A stretch of DNA of 64,000 nt, from assembly GCA_025351165.1 (NCBI GenBank), contig JANXWK010000016.1:62001-126000 (forward strand). The letters run 5' to 3'. This document shows, piece by piece, positions 7,672 to 16,385 of the stretch. The first letter of the stretch is position 1. Each line of letters starts with the position of its first letter. Source of the stretch: Hyphomicrobiales bacterium (GTDB lineage: Bacteria; Pseudomonadota; Alphaproteobacteria; Rhizobiales; Beijerinckiaceae). The notes below the pieces were generated by a model, which was given only the letters and a program-made list of their open reading frames with translations, made no database searches and had not been told where the DNA came from. The translations under genes and the position numbers were made by a program.

Positions 7672-8769
7672 CTAATTCGCAAACCTGAAATGCAGCACGT
7701 CGCCATCAAGCACAATATATTCTTTGCCCTCCAGGCGGAATTTTCCCGCCTCTCTTGCGCCAGCCTCGCCCTTGAGCCCTACATAATCAGCGTAAGCAAT
7801 GGTTTCTGAGCGAATAAACCCTTTTTCAAAATCTGTATGAATGACACCAGCCGCCTGCGGGGCTTTTGTGCCCTGCGTGATTGTCCACGCCCGTGCTTCT
7901 TTTGGTCCCACAGTAAAATATGTAACCAGTCCCAAAAGCTCGTAGCCTTCACGAATTACGCGGTTCAAGCCAGGCTCTTCCAGCTCAATGGCATCAAGAT
8001 AGTCTTTTTGGTCCGCCAGTGGCAGAACTGCAATCTCACTTTCTATTTTGGCAGAAACAACTACAGCACGCGCTCCCTCGGATTTTGCAAATTCTTTTAC
8101 CTTGTCAGAAAAAGCATTGCCTTTATCGGCAGAGGCTTCTTCAACATTGCACACATACAATACAGGCTTGGACGACAAAAGCCCAAGTGTCTGAAACAGT
8201 TTTTCTTCATCTTTGCTGCGCTCAACCAAACGCGCTGGCTTGCCATCTATAAGCAGCTTTAAAGCGCGCTGCATCAAATCCAGCGTTTCCTTGGTTTCCT
8301 TATCGCCGCCCTTGATTTTCTTTTCCATGGCGGGGACACGCTTTTCCAGTCCCTCAAGATCAGCCAGCATCAACTCGGTCTCAATGGTTTCAATATCAGC
8401 CAAAGGATCAATCTTGCCCTCAACATGCGTAATATCCCCATCTTCAAAACACCGCACTACATGGGCAATGGCATCTGTTTCACGAATATTGGCTAAAAAC
8501 TGGTTACCTAACCCTTCGCCCTTTGAGGCCCCTCGCACCAAGCCTGCAATATCAACAAATGTGAGGCGTGTTGGAATAATCTCCTTTGAACCAGCAATTG
8601 CTGCCAATGATGTTAGGCGGATATCAGGCACAGCCACATCACCTACATTGGGTTCAATCGTACAGAACGGATAATTGGCGGCCTGCGCGGCGGCAGTCTG
8701 TGTTAACGCATTGAAAAGCGTTGATTTACCAACATTTGGTAACCCAACAATACCACATTTGAAACCCAT
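7672..8769 (-). CDS. ychF: Redox-regulated ribosome-binding ATPase/GTPase
   Basis: Obg-related P-loop protein of 365 residues, universally conserved and associated with ribosomes and stress adaptation. The P-loop GLPNVGKSTLFNAL (residues 8-21), switch region PTRLTFVDIAGLVRGASKGEG, a coiled-coil insert in the middle and a C-terminal TGS domain (GLVTYFTVGPKEARAWT onward to FRLEGKEYIVLDGDVLHFRF) appear in the standard order. Length and start are typical. It is transcribed leftward and separated from petC by a terminator, so it has its own promoter in 8770-8796 or is read through. In many bacteria it follows pth, but here pth is 25 kb away. Confidence 0.96.
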   Translation of the reverse strand: MGFKCGIVGLPNVGKSTLFNALTQTAAAQAANYPFCTIEPNVGDVAVPDIRLTSLAAIAGSKEIIPTRLTFVDIAGLVRGASKGEGLGNQFLANIRETDAIAHVVRCFEDGDITHVEGKIDPLADIETIETELMLADLEGLEKRVPAMEKKIKGGDKETKETLDLMQRALKLLIDGKPARLVERSKDEEKLFQTLGLLSSKPVLYVCNVEEASADKGNAFSDKVKEFAKSEGARAVVVSAKIESEIAVLPLADQKDYLDAIELEEPGLNRVIREGYELLGLVTYFTVGPKEARAWTITQGTKAPQAAGVIHTDFEKGFIRSETIAYADYVGLKGEAGAREAGKFRLEGKEYIVLDGDVLHFRFAN

Positions 8770-8795
8770 AATAATAATCCTGAATAAGCATATAA

Positions 8796-8823
8796 CAAAA
8801 AGGCCCCTGCTGGGGCCCTTTTA
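8796..8823 (-). terminator. Rho-independent terminator after petC
   Basis: On the minus strand AAAAGGGCCCC, a short loop and GGGGCCTTTTT form a strong GC stem followed by a T-run, directly after the petC stop at 8828. It ends the petA-petB-petC message before ychF. Confidence 0.85.
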
Positions 8824-8827
8824 AAAT

Positions 8828-9685
8828 CTAGTGTGCCTTGATTGGTTTTTCATAGTCAATTTCTGACCATAGCTTCTTTTTAACGTATAACAGTAAGCCT
8901 AGAAAAACACCTAAAAATATCAGTACTCTGAACCCAAGTTTTTTACGCTCTTCTAAACTTGGATCAGCTGTCCAGCTCAAAAATGCAACAATGTCACGTG
9001 AATACTGTTCTACCGTTTGCGGTGAGCCATCAGTATATGTCACCTGACCATCATTGAGTGGTTTGGCCATGGCAATCTTGTGGCCTGGCATATATTTATT
9101 ATAGTTTTGCCCCGCATCTATCACCATGTCCTTGGGTGGCTCTTCATAGCCATTCAAAAGCGCATAGATGTAGTCAGGTCCCTGTTCTTGGTACTGAGTA
9201 AACACGTCAATCAGCCAGAGTGGAAAGCCGCGCTCATATGTACGTGCCTTGGCCAATAGCCGCATGGGGGGAGGCATTGCACCGTTATTGGCAGCAGCGG
9301 CTTGTTGTGGATTGGCGAAATTATAAGGAATTTTGTCAGATGGCTGAGCAGGACGCTCAAACATGTTACCATCGTCGTTAGGGCCATCCTGAACCTTATA
9401 TTCAGCAGCTAGCGCCTTCACCTGCGCTTCTGTAAATTCTGTTCCACCTGGCTCACTCAAATTGCGAAAGGGAATGTTCATACTGTGGCAGCTGGAACAA
9501 ACTTCACGATATACCTGAAATCCACGCTGCAGCTGTGCCCTGTCAAACATACCAAAGGGACCAGAAAAACTCCATTTTTGAGCAGGAGGCTTTGGAGTTT
9601 CGTGTCCACTTTCGGCATTAGCCACACCTGCAAGGAACAAGGCAAGAATAGCGGCAGATGCGAGCGCTGCAATACGCGTTGTCAT
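8828..9685 (-). CDS. petC: Cytochrome c1 of the bc1 complex
   Basis: Haem-c subunit of ubiquinol:cytochrome c oxidoreductase; it accepts electrons from the Rieske protein and passes them to soluble or membrane cytochrome c. The 285-residue protein has a signal peptide (cleavage probably after VANA, residue 24), the covalent haem motif VCSSCH (Cys63, Cys66, His67), candidate sixth-ligand methionine in the MPGHKIAM region, and a C-terminal anchor (VLIFLGVFLGLLLYVKKK) leaving only a short cytoplasmic tail. It is the third gene of petA-petB-petC. It is separate from cytochrome b, unlike the fused fbcH of Bradyrhizobium. Confidence 0.96.
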   Translation of the reverse strand: MTTRIAALASAAILALFLAGVANAESGHETPKPPAQKWSFSGPFGMFDRAQLQRGFQVYREVCSSCHSMNIPFRNLSEPGGTEFTEAQVKALAAEYKVQDGPNDDGNMFERPAQPSDKIPYNFANPQQAAAANNGAMPPPMRLLAKARTYERGFPLWLIDVFTQYQEQGPDYIYALLNGYEEPPKDMVIDAGQNYNKYMPGHKIAMAKPLNDGQVTYTDGSPQTVEQYSRDIVAFLSWTADPSLEERKKLGFRVLIFLGVFLGLLLYVKKKLWSEIDYEKPIKAH

Positions 9686-9754
9686 AAATTATTTCCCGTT
9701 AAATGCTTTGTAATCGTATCAGGCGAGCATTTGAGTGCTCACCTGTGTTGAGTG

Positions 9755-11077
9755 TTAACCTTTTGTCTGAGGTTCAGCAGCTGCGCCATACGGCATTCCA
9801 TGACCACCTTTGATCAATACTGAATCTGCAATTGAAGCTGGTAGCTTTAATGGCTTTTCAAACAGTCCAAGTAGTGGCAGCACTACAAGGAAATGCGCAA
9901 AATAATAAGCTGTGAATATTTGCGCTAGCCCAGTCATGTCAAGCACCACGTTGCCGCCAATCTGCAATACAGCCTTGTCTGTTGGCTGGGAACCACAATA
10001 CCCCAGAATGAGACACGCGATCACGAATAAACCAAAAAACAGTTTATAGGCAGGACGGTAGCTTGTTGAGCGAATTTTGGACGTATCAAGCCAAGGAAGG
10101 AAAGCAAGTATGGCAATCGATCCAAACATGGCAATCAAGCCATATAGTGTTGCTGGCAAACCAAACAAGGTGAATGGAATTGCGCGCAAAATTGCATAAA
10201 ACGGTAGAAAATACCATTCTGGCTTGATATGTGCTGGTGTCTTGAGTGAGTTGAACTCTACATAGTTATCTGCATCACCAAAAAAATCCGGCATGTAGAA
10301 AATAAACATTGCAAAGAAAATTGCAAACGCAACCAGAGATACTGAGTCCTTGATTGTCATGTAAGGATGAAACGGAACAGTGTCTTTGTTTGTTTTTACG
10401 GAAATGCCGGTCGGATTATTGTTACCAACCACATGAAGAGCCCAAATGTGAAGGAATACGACTCCAAAAATCATGAAAGGCATAAGGAAATGCAGCGAAA
10501 AGAAACGATTTAGGGTCGCTTGGTCAATGGTGTAACCACCGCGCAACCACACAAGCGCATCAGCGCCAACAACAGGAATGGCCGTGAAAAAGTTTGTAAT
10601 AACTGTCGCACCCCAGCCGCTCATTTGCCCATATGGCAAAACATAGCCCATAAAAGCTGTAGCCATCATGAGCAGAAGTATAATGACGCCCAATATCCAT
10701 AACACTTCACGCGGCTGTTTGTAGGAACCAAAATAAAGCCCACGGAACATGTGTACGTAAACAGCTATAAAGAACATTGTAGCGCCGTTCGCATGCATGC
10801 TTTGCAAAAGCCAGCCAAAGTTCACATCGCGGCGGATAGCTTGAACAGATTCAAACGCAAGCTTGGTGTCTGGGACATAATGCATGGCAAGAATTATGCC
10901 GGTAACAATCTGCATGACGAGCATGACTGCCAGTATCCCACCAAATGTCCAAAAATAGTTAAGGTTTCTGGGTGTAGGAAAGGTCAAAAACTCATGTGCC
11001 ACGCCAAGAATGGGCAGCCGGCTTTCGAACCATTGAGCTGTTTTGCTGGTAGGAGCAAACTTTGTATGAGCGGACAT
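9755..11077 (-). CDS. petB: Cytochrome b of the bc1 complex
   Basis: Membrane core subunit of the bc1 complex carrying two b-type haems and both quinone sites. The 440-residue length is typical of alphaproteobacterial full-length cytochrome b with eight transmembrane helices. Haem-ligating histidines lie in the helices with LLQSMHANGATMFFIAVYVH and SLHFLMPFMIFGVVFLHIWALH. The quinol-oxidation motif PEWYFLPFYAILRA (PEWY) is present. The gene follows the Rieske gene by 33 bp and precedes cytochrome c1 by 69 bp on the minus strand. Confidence 0.97.
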   Translation of the reverse strand: MSAHTKFAPTSKTAQWFESRLPILGVAHEFLTFPTPRNLNYFWTFGGILAVMLVMQIVTGIILAMHYVPDTKLAFESVQAIRRDVNFGWLLQSMHANGATMFFIAVYVHMFRGLYFGSYKQPREVLWILGVIILLLMMATAFMGYVLPYGQMSGWGATVITNFFTAIPVVGADALVWLRGGYTIDQATLNRFFSLHFLMPFMIFGVVFLHIWALHVVGNNNPTGISVKTNKDTVPFHPYMTIKDSVSLVAFAIFFAMFIFYMPDFFGDADNYVEFNSLKTPAHIKPEWYFLPFYAILRAIPFTLFGLPATLYGLIAMFGSIAILAFLPWLDTSKIRSTSYRPAYKLFFGLFVIACLILGYCGSQPTDKAVLQIGGNVVLDMTGLAQIFTAYYFAHFLVVLPLLGLFEKPLKLPASIADSVLIKGGHGMPYGAAAEPQTKG

Positions 11078-11110
11078 TGTGTAATCCTTGAATTATGCTT
11101 TTGGATTAAT

Positions 11111-11674
11111 TTAAGCTTTTGTTGCCTCGCCAAAGAGGCGAATTTTTGTAGCAGAAACGAACTCATATTGCGGTACACCTAGATTGTAAGGCGCTGGTCC
11201 GCGCATGACGCGGCCCGAGTTGTCATACTGCGATCCATGACAAGGACAGTACCAGCCATTATATTCACCCGCATTGGATGTTGGCACACAGCCTAGATGC
11301 GTGCAGTTTGCCGCAACGACTATCCATTGAGCCTGAGCTTTTTTATCAAACTCTTTGACACGCGCAGCATCCGTTCCAAGATGTTTATCTAAAACAATCT
11401 TTGAATCATTTTCTTTTCCGGCAGCTATTTCCTTTTCCGTGCGATACCGGATGAAATAGGGTGCACCACGCCATTTTATAACAATAACCTGCCCAGGTGC
11501 AATTTTTGAGATGTCAAATTCTGCAGGAGCACCAGCTGCTAGAACTGATTTGTCTGGAGACATTTGGCTGATCAAGGGCCACGCAAAAGAGGCAACTCCT
11601 ACAGCGCCCACTGCGCCAGTAGCAATGTATAGAAAATCGCGTCTTGTTGGTTCTTTTTCCGTTAGAGTGGCCAT
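11111..11674 (-). CDS. petA: Rieske iron-sulfur subunit of the bc1 complex
   Basis: Carries the high-potential 2Fe-2S cluster that takes one electron from quinol. I chose ATG 11674 (187 residues) because it gives [20 protein letters not shown], a twin-arginine motif followed by the membrane helix that anchors the protein; the longer frame to 11737 adds an unlikely leader. Cluster motifs are CTHLGC (Cys124, His126) and CPCHGS (Cys143, His146) with the disulfide pair Cys129 and Cys145. It is the first gene of the bc1 operon; the intergenic region to trmL (11675-11855) should hold the operon promoter. Confidence 0.96.
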   Translation of the reverse strand: MATLTEKEPTRRDFLYIATGAVGAVGVASFAWPLISQMSPDKSVLAAGAPAEFDISKIAPGQVIVIKWRGAPYFIRYRTEKEIAAGKENDSKIVLDKHLGTDAARVKEFDKKAQAQWIVVAANCTHLGCVPTSNAGEYNGWYCPCHGSQYDNSGRVMRGPAPYNLGVPQYEFVSATKIRLFGEATKA

Positions 11675-11855
11675 ACTTTCTGCCTTTAAATCAATTTCAT
11701 ATTTTAATGTACTACCTACAACTTTACACAGATGCACACAATGCGACCCATCGTCACCAAAACGTGCTCTCCGTAAAACTGTAATTTATAAATTGTTCTT
11801 TGACATTCACAAGCCTTCTTGTCCATACCTCATAAGCATGGGGGAGCTATGAAAA

Positions 11856-12371
11856 ATGCAGGATAGATCGTTATTTTTAGAAACTGCCTTGGATACTTTG
11901 CTTGTGCCCTGTATTAGTTTGGCATTATACCAGCCTGACATTCCTCAAAACACGGGGACAATGGTGCGAATGGCGGCATGCTTTGGCATACATATAGATA
12001 TCATTGAGCCAGCCGGATTTCCAGTTTCAGACCGCGATTTTAGACGCAGTGGAATGGACTATCTAGATCATGTTTCAATAGAAAGGCACATGTCATGGGA
12101 TAGTTTTACAGATTATGCTGTAAAAAATAATCGTAGGCTCATTCTTTTATCAACAAAAGCCGTACAGTCACACATAGAATTTCAGTTTAAAACAGGTGAC
12201 ATTTTGATTGTTGGTCGTGAATCAGCAGGGGTTCCTCAAACCGTGCACACTCATGTCCAAACAAAAATAAAAATACCCATGGCAAAAAATATGCGCTCGC
12301 TTAATGTTGCAATCTCTGCAGCCCTCGTATGTGGCGAGGCGCTAAGGCAGTTGAACTGCTGGCCAAGATAA
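11856..12371 (+). CDS. trmL: tRNA (cytidine/uridine-34-2'-O)-methyltransferase
   Basis: SPOUT-family enzyme that methylates the ribose of the wobble base in some tRNA-Leu species. The 171-residue product shows the three family motifs: ALYQPDIPQNTGT near residue 23, a central GRESAGVP (SAM-binding knot) and PMAKNMRSLNVAISAAL at the C-terminus. The ATG at 11856 follows GGGGAG by nine bases; a GTG within the frame at MPCISLALYQP would give a length closer to E. coli TrmL. It is divergent from the bc1 operon and is followed by hemF, an arrangement seen in several alphaproteobacteria. Confidence 0.92.
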   Translation: MQDRSLFLETALDTLLVPCISLALYQPDIPQNTGTMVRMAACFGIHIDIIEPAGFPVSDRDFRRSGMDYLDHVSIERHMSWDSFTDYAVKNNRRLILLSTKAVQSHIEFQFKTGDILIVGRESAGVPQTVHTHVQTKIKIPMAKNMRSLNVAISAALVCGEALRQLNCWPR

Positions 12372-12398
12372 ATTATATTTCAAAACGAGATCGCAATT

Positions 12399-13325
12399 AT
12401 GAATCACCACCAGAAATTTTTTTCTCCCCTTCCAGAAGCAGCCATTCTTGAAGACAGAAAACTGGCAGCTAAAAGCTGGTTTGAAGCCCTTCGCAATAAA
12501 ATCTGCAACGAGATAGAAACGCTTGAAATGGAGGCGTCGGGCCCTTTTTTTTCTGAGAATTCAAAACCTGGAAGATTTGAACGCAAACCCTGGCAGCGTA
12601 GAAACGAGGATGGCATTGAAGGCGGGGGCGGTATAATGTCCATGCTGCATGGGCGGATATTTGAGAAAATAGGTATTCACACATCAACTGTTCACGGCAA
12701 ATTTGCGCCAGAGTTTGCCAAAAAAATGCCAGGTGCAGAAGAAGATCCAAACTTTTGGGCAAGCGGAATTTCGCTTATTGCACACCCTTGGAACCCCAAT
12801 GTGCCAGCAGTTCACATGAACACCAGAATGGTGGTAACATCCAGAAGCTGGTTTGGAGGTGGAGCTGACCTAACACCTGTTATGGATCGCCGTCGGACAC
12901 AGGAGGATCCAGATACGCTCGCTTTCCATCAAGCCATGCAGACAGCTTGCAAAAAACATGAAGCCGTGGCTGATTACGGTAAATATAAACAATGGTGTGA
13001 CGAATATTTCCATCTCAAACACCGCAATGAACCGCGTGGCGTTGGTGGCATTTTCTTTGATTATCAGGACACAGGAAATTTTAAAGCCGATTTTGAGTTT
13101 ACCAAATCCGTTGGCGAGCATTTCGCCGACATTTATCCTCAGATTGTACGTAATAATTTTTCAAAACCATGGACTGAAGCTGATCGAAACGAGCAACAGG
13201 TACGTAGAGGCCGGTACGTAGAATTTAATCTACTTTATGACAGGGGGACACTTTTTGGATTACTTACAGGCGGTAACATTGAAAGTATTCTTTCGTCCAT
13301 GCCACCAACTGTAAAATGGCCTTAA
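12399..13325 (+). CDS. hemF: Oxygen-dependent coproporphyrinogen III oxidase
   Basis: Converts coproporphyrinogen III to protoporphyrinogen IX with O2, a late step of haem synthesis. The 308-residue protein contains the family signatures: the N-terminal [20 protein letters not shown], the HMNTRMV segment, the [10 protein letters not shown] loop, and the C-terminal [28 protein letters not shown]. Length and order are standard. It is 27 bp after trmL and probably cotranscribed. Its O2 requirement agrees with an aerobic, bc1-containing organism. Confidence 0.97.
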   Translation: MNHHQKFFSPLPEAAILEDRKLAAKSWFEALRNKICNEIETLEMEASGPFFSENSKPGRFERKPWQRRNEDGIEGGGGIMSMLHGRIFEKIGIHTSTVHGKFAPEFAKKMPGAEEDPNFWASGISLIAHPWNPNVPAVHMNTRMVVTSRSWFGGGADLTPVMDRRRTQEDPDTLAFHQAMQTACKKHEAVADYGKYKQWCDEYFHLKHRNEPRGVGGIFFDYQDTGNFKADFEFTKSVGEHFADIYPQIVRNNFSKPWTEADRNEQQVRRGRYVEFNLLYDRGTLFGLLTGGNIESILSSMPPTVKWP

Positions 13326-13335
13326 AACCACTCAT

Positions 13336-14190
13336 CTATCTAAAGGCGACAGCTTGAACACTTCTGTTGTACTGCTGAGCATTATCGCTTCCCGCCCGCA
13401 CATAAATTGTCTTGGCGGTTGCATGCGGCACAACATCGTTTGTCAGACCAAGTACAGTTTCTGCTGCACCCAAAAACAGGTATCCATCATGAGCTAAGGA
13501 CTTACTGAGTCGATGCAAAATGTCTTTTTTACGTGCCTCATCAAAATAGATTAGCAAATTGCGACATAATATGATGTCAAATACGCCAAGATAAGCAAAT
13601 TCATCCAAAAGATTGAACTGCCTGAATTCGATCCGCTCTGCCAGACGCGAACTGATTTTCCAGGTTAAACCCTCTTGTGTAAAATATTTTTCAAGCAATT
13701 TAGCTGGCAGACCCCGTTGAATTTCAAATTGACTGTAAATGCCATTTTTGGCTCGTTCAACCATGGAGTAAGAAACATCGGTTGCAAGAATGCTGACTTG
13801 GTTTGGACCCAATCCCATTTCGTAAAGCATCATACTGAGTGAGTAAGGCTCTTGTCCAGAAGAGCATGCTGCGCACCATATTTTTATTGGTGCACTGCTG
13901 GAGCGCTTTTTAAAAAGTTCGGGAATAACAATATTTGTTATGTTGTCGAATGGTAATTTATCCCTGAAAAATAGGGTTTCATTCGTAGTCATGGACTCAA
14001 CAGCTGCATCTTCTGCTGGTTTGCAGCCCGATCGTATTGATTGTACAAGCTTTTCTACTGAAATATGACCAAATTGCCTTGCTACAGGGGCAAGCCGAGT
14101 GTCTATCAGATAGTCTTTTTGACGCCCAAGCACAATGCCAGTACGTCTATGGACAATGCTGGAGATCAGCTCAAGGTCTTCGAGCTTCAT
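13336..14190 (-). CDS. cheR: Chemotaxis protein methyltransferase
   Basis: Methylates glutamates on chemoreceptors to reset adaptation. The 284-residue protein has the helical N-terminal CheR_N domain (LEDLELISSIVHRRTGI) and a SAM-binding domain with IKIWCAACSSGQEPYSLSM and the later FDIILCRNLLIYFDE. An ATGA overlap joins it to cheB upstream, so the two adaptation enzymes are translationally coupled. It is the last gene of the minus-strand operon cheA-cheW-cheY-cheB-cheR. No receptor gene is visible in the window. Confidence 0.95.
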   Translation of the reverse strand: MKLEDLELISSIVHRRTGIVLGRQKDYLIDTRLAPVARQFGHISVEKLVQSIRSGCKPAEDAAVESMTTNETLFFRDKLPFDNITNIVIPELFKKRSSSAPIKIWCAACSSGQEPYSLSMMLYEMGLGPNQVSILATDVSYSMVERAKNGIYSQFEIQRGLPAKLLEKYFTQEGLTWKISSRLAERIEFRQFNLLDEFAYLGVFDIILCRNLLIYFDEARKKDILHRLSKSLAHDGYLFLGAAETVLGLTNDVVPHATAKTIYVRAGSDNAQQYNRSVQAVAFR

Positions 14191-15419
14191 TCCATTCCTC
14201 CAAAGAATTTATCCTGCGAAAGCAGACGGCTTATAACGGGAGACATTTGCTCAACTGAAAGTATAGCGGCACAGGCGCCTGCCTTAACGGTAGCCCCTGG
14301 CATACCCCATACAATGCTTGAAGCTTCATCCTGTGCAATAACACTTCCTCCAACATCTGCAATTTTTAGAGCGCCTTTTGCGCCATCAACCCCCATTCCT
14401 GTAAGAACAACAGAAAGGCATGCTGGCCCAAAAAATTTAGCGCAGCTTTCGAACAGAACATCAACCGAGGGTTTACAAAAATTGACAGGGGCATCGTCAC
14501 GTATGGAAATCTGGTTATGCCCCTGACTTTGCTCAATGATCATATGACGCCCACCTGGCGCAATATATACCCGTCCAGGTTTAAGATTTTCTCCATTTGT
14601 TGCTTGAACGACGTCAAGCTGTGTCTGGCGTGTAAGATGCTCAGCAAACATGGTTGTAAATGCAGCAGGCATATGCTGGGCAATAAGAACCGGGTAACGG
14701 TCCAAAACAGTGTTGATGCTTTTTAGCAAACTCATCACAGCCTGCGGACCTCCTGTTGAAGCTCCTATGACAAGTACTTTTGGGAGCGTTCGCGAAAAAG
14801 GCCGCATTACAGGTATATTGATTATTGGCTTAGGAATTGTACTTTGCACGCGCAAAACTGGTGAACGTTCCAATTGAGTAGCCTGAATTGTAGGCTGCTT
14901 ACGCAATAGAGCCTTCTTGCCATCCTTATCCCCAAGAGCAAATATTTTTTCTATCAAAATATCTTTGAATTCGTTGGATGTTGAAACTTCTCTATTGGTC
15001 TGAGGCTTTAAAACATAATCTTTTGCACCAAGGGACATGCATTTAAAAGATATATCAGCATTTCTGGCTGTAAGCGTCGAAGCAACAATCACAGTCACAT
15101 TTGGCCGCGCCCGCATGATGTAGGGCAGAGCGGAAACACCATCTATGTCAGGCATTTCTATATCAAGAATAATGACATCAGGGTCAGCTGCAACAATATT
15201 GGCAATAATTTCTCGTCCAGACCTGTATGTACCAACAACCTCTATACCGTCTGTTTCACGCAGCCATCTTGAAATTAACCCGCGCACGACAACAGAATCA
15301 TCAACAATAGCGACTTTTATCAGGTAATTTTCTGGGGTTAACAGTTTACCATCATTGCCTGTTTGAGGCTCATGTTCAGAGTCTGCCTTAGGTGTGGAGT
15401 GAACCAGATGAATTGGCAA
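14187..15419 (-). CDS. cheB: Chemotaxis response regulator protein-glutamate methylesterase
   Basis: Demethylates and deamidates chemoreceptors when phosphorylated by CheA. The product has a receiver domain (acidic pair Asp40-Asp41, phospho-acceptor Asp86 in IILDIEMP) and a C-terminal methylesterase domain with the catalytic Ser in VIGASTGG, His in AQHMP and Asp in GMGVDGAKG. The frame has no in-frame ATG near the N-terminus; I accept the TTG at 15419 because AAGGA lies nine bases upstream. This gives a 34-residue polar leader before the receiver domain, which is unusual for CheB. Confidence 0.93.
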   Translation of the reverse strand: MPIHLVHSTPKADSEHEPQTGNDGKLLTPENYLIKVAIVDDSVVVRGLISRWLRETDGIEVVGTYRSGREIIANIVAADPDVIILDIEMPDIDGVSALPYIMRARPNVTVIVASTLTARNADISFKCMSLGAKDYVLKPQTNREVSTSNEFKDILIEKIFALGDKDGKKALLRKQPTIQATQLERSPVLRVQSTIPKPIINIPVMRPFSRTLPKVLVIGASTGGPQAVMSLLKSINTVLDRYPVLIAQHMPAAFTTMFAEHLTRQTQLDVVQATNGENLKPGRVYIAPGGRHMIIEQSQGHNQISIRDDAPVNFCKPSVDVLFESCAKFFGPACLSVVLTGMGVDGAKGALKIADVGGSVIAQDEASSIVWGMPGATVKAGACAAILSVEQMSPVISRLLSQDKFFGGME

Positions 15420-15468
15420 CAGAACTGATCCTTAGCTTGGTGGAATTAAGCTTACATAAGCTGTAGGA

Positions 15469-15834
15469 TCAGATTACACCAGTTTCAGTAAATTTTTCAA
15501 TTAGATAAGCTTTGTCAAACGGCTTTAAAATAAAATTATCTGCGCCAAGATGACGCGCCCTTGCGATTGCTGAGACTTCGTTTTCCGTCGCGCACATCAA
15601 AACACGTGGCAGAGTCCCATTATCCATTTTTCGTAGTTCACGCAAAAAGTCATACCCATCTAGATTAGGCATGTTGGCATCGACAAAAATGGCATCAGGC
15701 ATTTGCACGGAACACATGTTAAGGGCTTCTTGCCCATCGCCCGCCTCTTCTATGCGAAGCTTTTGGCTTTCGAGAATGCGGCGGGCAATTTTGCGTACAA
15801 CAGCTGAGTCATCAACAACCAAACAATACTTCAT
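15469..15834 (-). CDS. cheY: Chemotaxis response regulator CheY
   Basis: Single-domain receiver of 121 residues. It has the acidic pocket Asp8-Asp9, phospho-acceptor Asp52 in IFVDANMPNLDG, a Thr in LMCATEN and the conserved Lys in ILKPFDK. Position between cheW and cheB within the che operon supports a chemotaxis role: phosphorylated by CheA and acting at the flagellar switch or as a phosphate sink. FliM-binding surface details cannot be judged from sequence alone. Confidence 0.93.
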   Translation of the reverse strand: MKYCLVVDDSAVVRKIARRILESQKLRIEEAGDGQEALNMCSVQMPDAIFVDANMPNLDGYDFLRELRKMDNGTLPRVLMCATENEVSAIARARHLGADNFILKPFDKAYLIEKFTETGVI

Positions 15835-15890
15835 GAGTAGAACTTTCCTTGAGCACTTTAATAGATATACTAAATTTATTATGTTAAAAT

Positions 15891-16385
15891 TTATGCAACT
15901 TGTTTCGCTGAGCTTTCGAGTAACCTGTTAAGATCAAGCTCCACTAGTAAGCTGTCCTCTAATTTGTGAATACCGATACAAAATGGTGCCCAGCGCGCAT
16001 CAAGATTTGCCGGGTTGTTTTCACGCGCCTTCACATCCACATCTATGACTTCGCCTACCTGATCAACAATAAGGCCAATTGCATCATTTTTGCACTCAAT
16101 CCCAATAGCCATGTCCCCATCAGCGATAGGACCCTGCGCATAACCCAGCATAACCCGCAAGGACAGCATTGTAACAACGCGGCCTCGCAGATTAACCAAA
16201 CCAGCAACTGCGGTTGTTGCGCAAGGAACCGACGTAAGATGTTGCAGCGCAAAAACGTCTCTTACACGGGCAATAGGAAACCCAAGTAACTGCCCTTCAA
16301 TATATACAGTTACAAGCTGTTCAATATTGTCCTGTTTCGAGCTTTCGTCGGGTTCACTCGTAAAACCTTTTGAACTTTTATACAT
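15891..16385 (-). CDS. cheW: Chemotaxis coupling protein CheW
   Basis: Adaptor linking receptors to CheA. The 164-residue product has the CheW beta-barrel fold signatures: VTVYIEGQLLGFPIARVRDV, VAGLVNLRGRVVTMLSLR and IGLIVDQVGEVIDVD. The ATG overlaps the cheA stop (TAATG), so it is translationally coupled to cheA. There is a short polar N-terminal extension of about 20 residues before the domain. Confidence 0.94.
   Translation of the reverse strand: MYKSSKGFTSEPDESSKQDNIEQLVTVYIEGQLLGFPIARVRDVFALQHLTSVPCATTAVAGLVNLRGRVVTMLSLRVMLGYAQGPIADGDMAIGIECKNDAIGLIVDQVGEVIDVDVKARENNPANLDARWAPFCIGIHKLEDSLLVELDLNRLLESSAKQVA

Noticed and set aside
15397..15420. A frameshift in cheB to explain the missing ATG.
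   Set aside because: The TTG at 15419 has a good ribosome-binding site and the frame is intact, so no error is needed.
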